From Fen-1298 sp050015675 (GTDB taxonomy: Bacteria > Bacteroidota > Ignavibacteria > UBA10030): a stretch of DNA of 64,000 bases. A model generated the notes under the pieces. The model saw only the letters and a list, made by a program, of their open reading frames with translations. It searched no databases and had not been told where the DNA came from. A program made the position numbers and the translations under genes. Shown one piece after another: positions 63,406 through 64,000 of the stretch. Where the stretch lies: the NCBI GenBank assembly GCA_050015675.1, contig JBEKAY010000005.1:53124-117123 (forward strand). Reading direction: 5' to 3'. Each line of letters opens with the position of its first letter. The first letter of the stretch is position 1.

Positions 63406-64000
63406 GACAACCTCCAATCGTTTGTTCTGAAGAAACCGAATTCACTTCAAAAACTACAATCCTTATGCCAACATGTAAAAGCGAGAAATTTTTTAAAAAA
63501 GGTTGTATTTGATGAATCGAGGCTAATTCTCTCACTTATGAAGATGCCATCAACTGAGAACTTTGTAGAGATTTCAATTGCGACCGTTGATAAGAAGTTA
63601 TTCTAGCGTCAAAGTGAAGCGGATGGGTCATTATCAACTTAAGAAATAATAATCGTTTTATTTAACGGAGCTTCCGACATAGGTGAAAAACAGTCTTTTC
63701 CCCTGAGATTCTTTTTCTTGACAGTTTTCTGTCATTTCAAAAATACATCAAAGATTTTCCTTGGTGAGGTCGTTATGGATTGAAAGCGTACATCCTCAAT
63801 TTTAAGTCCAAAGTGCATCACTTATTACGTGGATCGGTATGAGTTTGATTTATAAATTATAGATTTACATCCGAATTTTTTTGTCAGAGTTGATGAAATA
63901 TTTTTGACCAGCAAACATGATTTCAACCTCTGAACCAGAAAGCCAACTTTTTCGCAACTCCTGATTAGCGATTATATAATGAATACGTGAAATAAGAAAA
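63406..64000. other. Unassigned right end of window
   Basis: No convincing gene is seen in the last 595 bases. A TGACAG/CTGTCA hairpin with a TTTT loop (63719-63734) is the only clear structure. A larger gene could start beyond the right edge. Confidence 0.4.

Noticed and set aside
1..64000. CRISPR arrays, rRNA or prophage genes
   Set aside because: No regularly spaced direct repeats, no rRNA-like conserved words and no phage structural or lysis genes were seen.

Overview
The window looks like chromosome of an FCB-group bacterium (Bacteroidota/Chlorobiota/Ignavibacteria relatives), most like Ignavibacteria. The main clue is the type IX secretion (Por) C-terminal sorting domain, recognisable from its QNYPNPFNP start, on two secreted enzymes and as a decayed third copy. 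ExbB-ExbD-ExbD-TonB, DUF2911 and DUF1593 proteins, PIG-L deacetylases and Na+/solute symporters paired with tiny membrane proteins fit the same group. The species cannot be named from this sequence alone. No rRNA, tRNA, CRISPR array, prophage or intact insertion sequence was found.

Layout. 0-6.4 kb: the 3' part of folD, two small genes, and a minus-strand galactose operon (symporter, small membrane protein, galK, galT). 6.5-15 kb: an orphan CHASE4-type histidine kinase, a DUF255 thioredoxin-fold protein, a DoxX protein, an outer-membrane barrel, a SodC lacking the usual disulfide cysteines, and a pterin dehydratase. 14.3-18.6 kb: a sulfur-transfer/cysteine operon (double rhodanese, unknown 79-residue protein, PLP cysteine synthase, JAMM protease, and a ThiS-ThiF-rhodanese fusion). 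It is preceded by an RNA leader with a folded element, a mutually exclusive antiterminator and an intrinsic terminator, which has the organisation of a riboswitch. 18.7-27.7 kb: an accessory island of secreted polysaccharide esterases (CE15-like glucuronoyl esterase, Sde182/DUF1593 protein, SASA acetylesterase, GDSL esterase), an AbrB/Doc toxin-antitoxin pair, an IS110 relic, decayed gene pieces and a dense cluster of hairpins.

27.7-38.6 kb: DUF2911 protein, a second symporter with its small partner, a large PIG-L deacetylase, a PhoB/PhoR-like pair, a large cysteine-containing protein of unknown function and a glycosyltransferase. 38.6-49.5 kb: a structured noncoding stretch, a LuxR-type regulator, a giant TPR protein, a four-helix-bundle protein, an unknown protein, Obg, and a KinB/NtrB-like kinase with an NtrC-like sigma-54 activator. 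49.7-56.7 kb: STAS protein, ExbB, two ExbD, TonB, a small membrane protein, a PstS-like lipoprotein, a TPR protein and another lipoprotein, apparently one energy-transduction locus. 56.7-64 kb: APC permease with a USP domain, TerC protein, cold-shock protein, HAD phosphatase, KDPG aldolase and a lone receiver protein.

The observations most worth following are the leader RNA of the sulfur operon, the internally encoded sulfur carrier (Gly-Gly at residues 90-91 of the fusion) next to a JAMM protease, modular reuse and decay of the sorting domain in the esterase island, and the two hairpin clusters. All functional calls rest on reading motifs by eye; no database search was possible.
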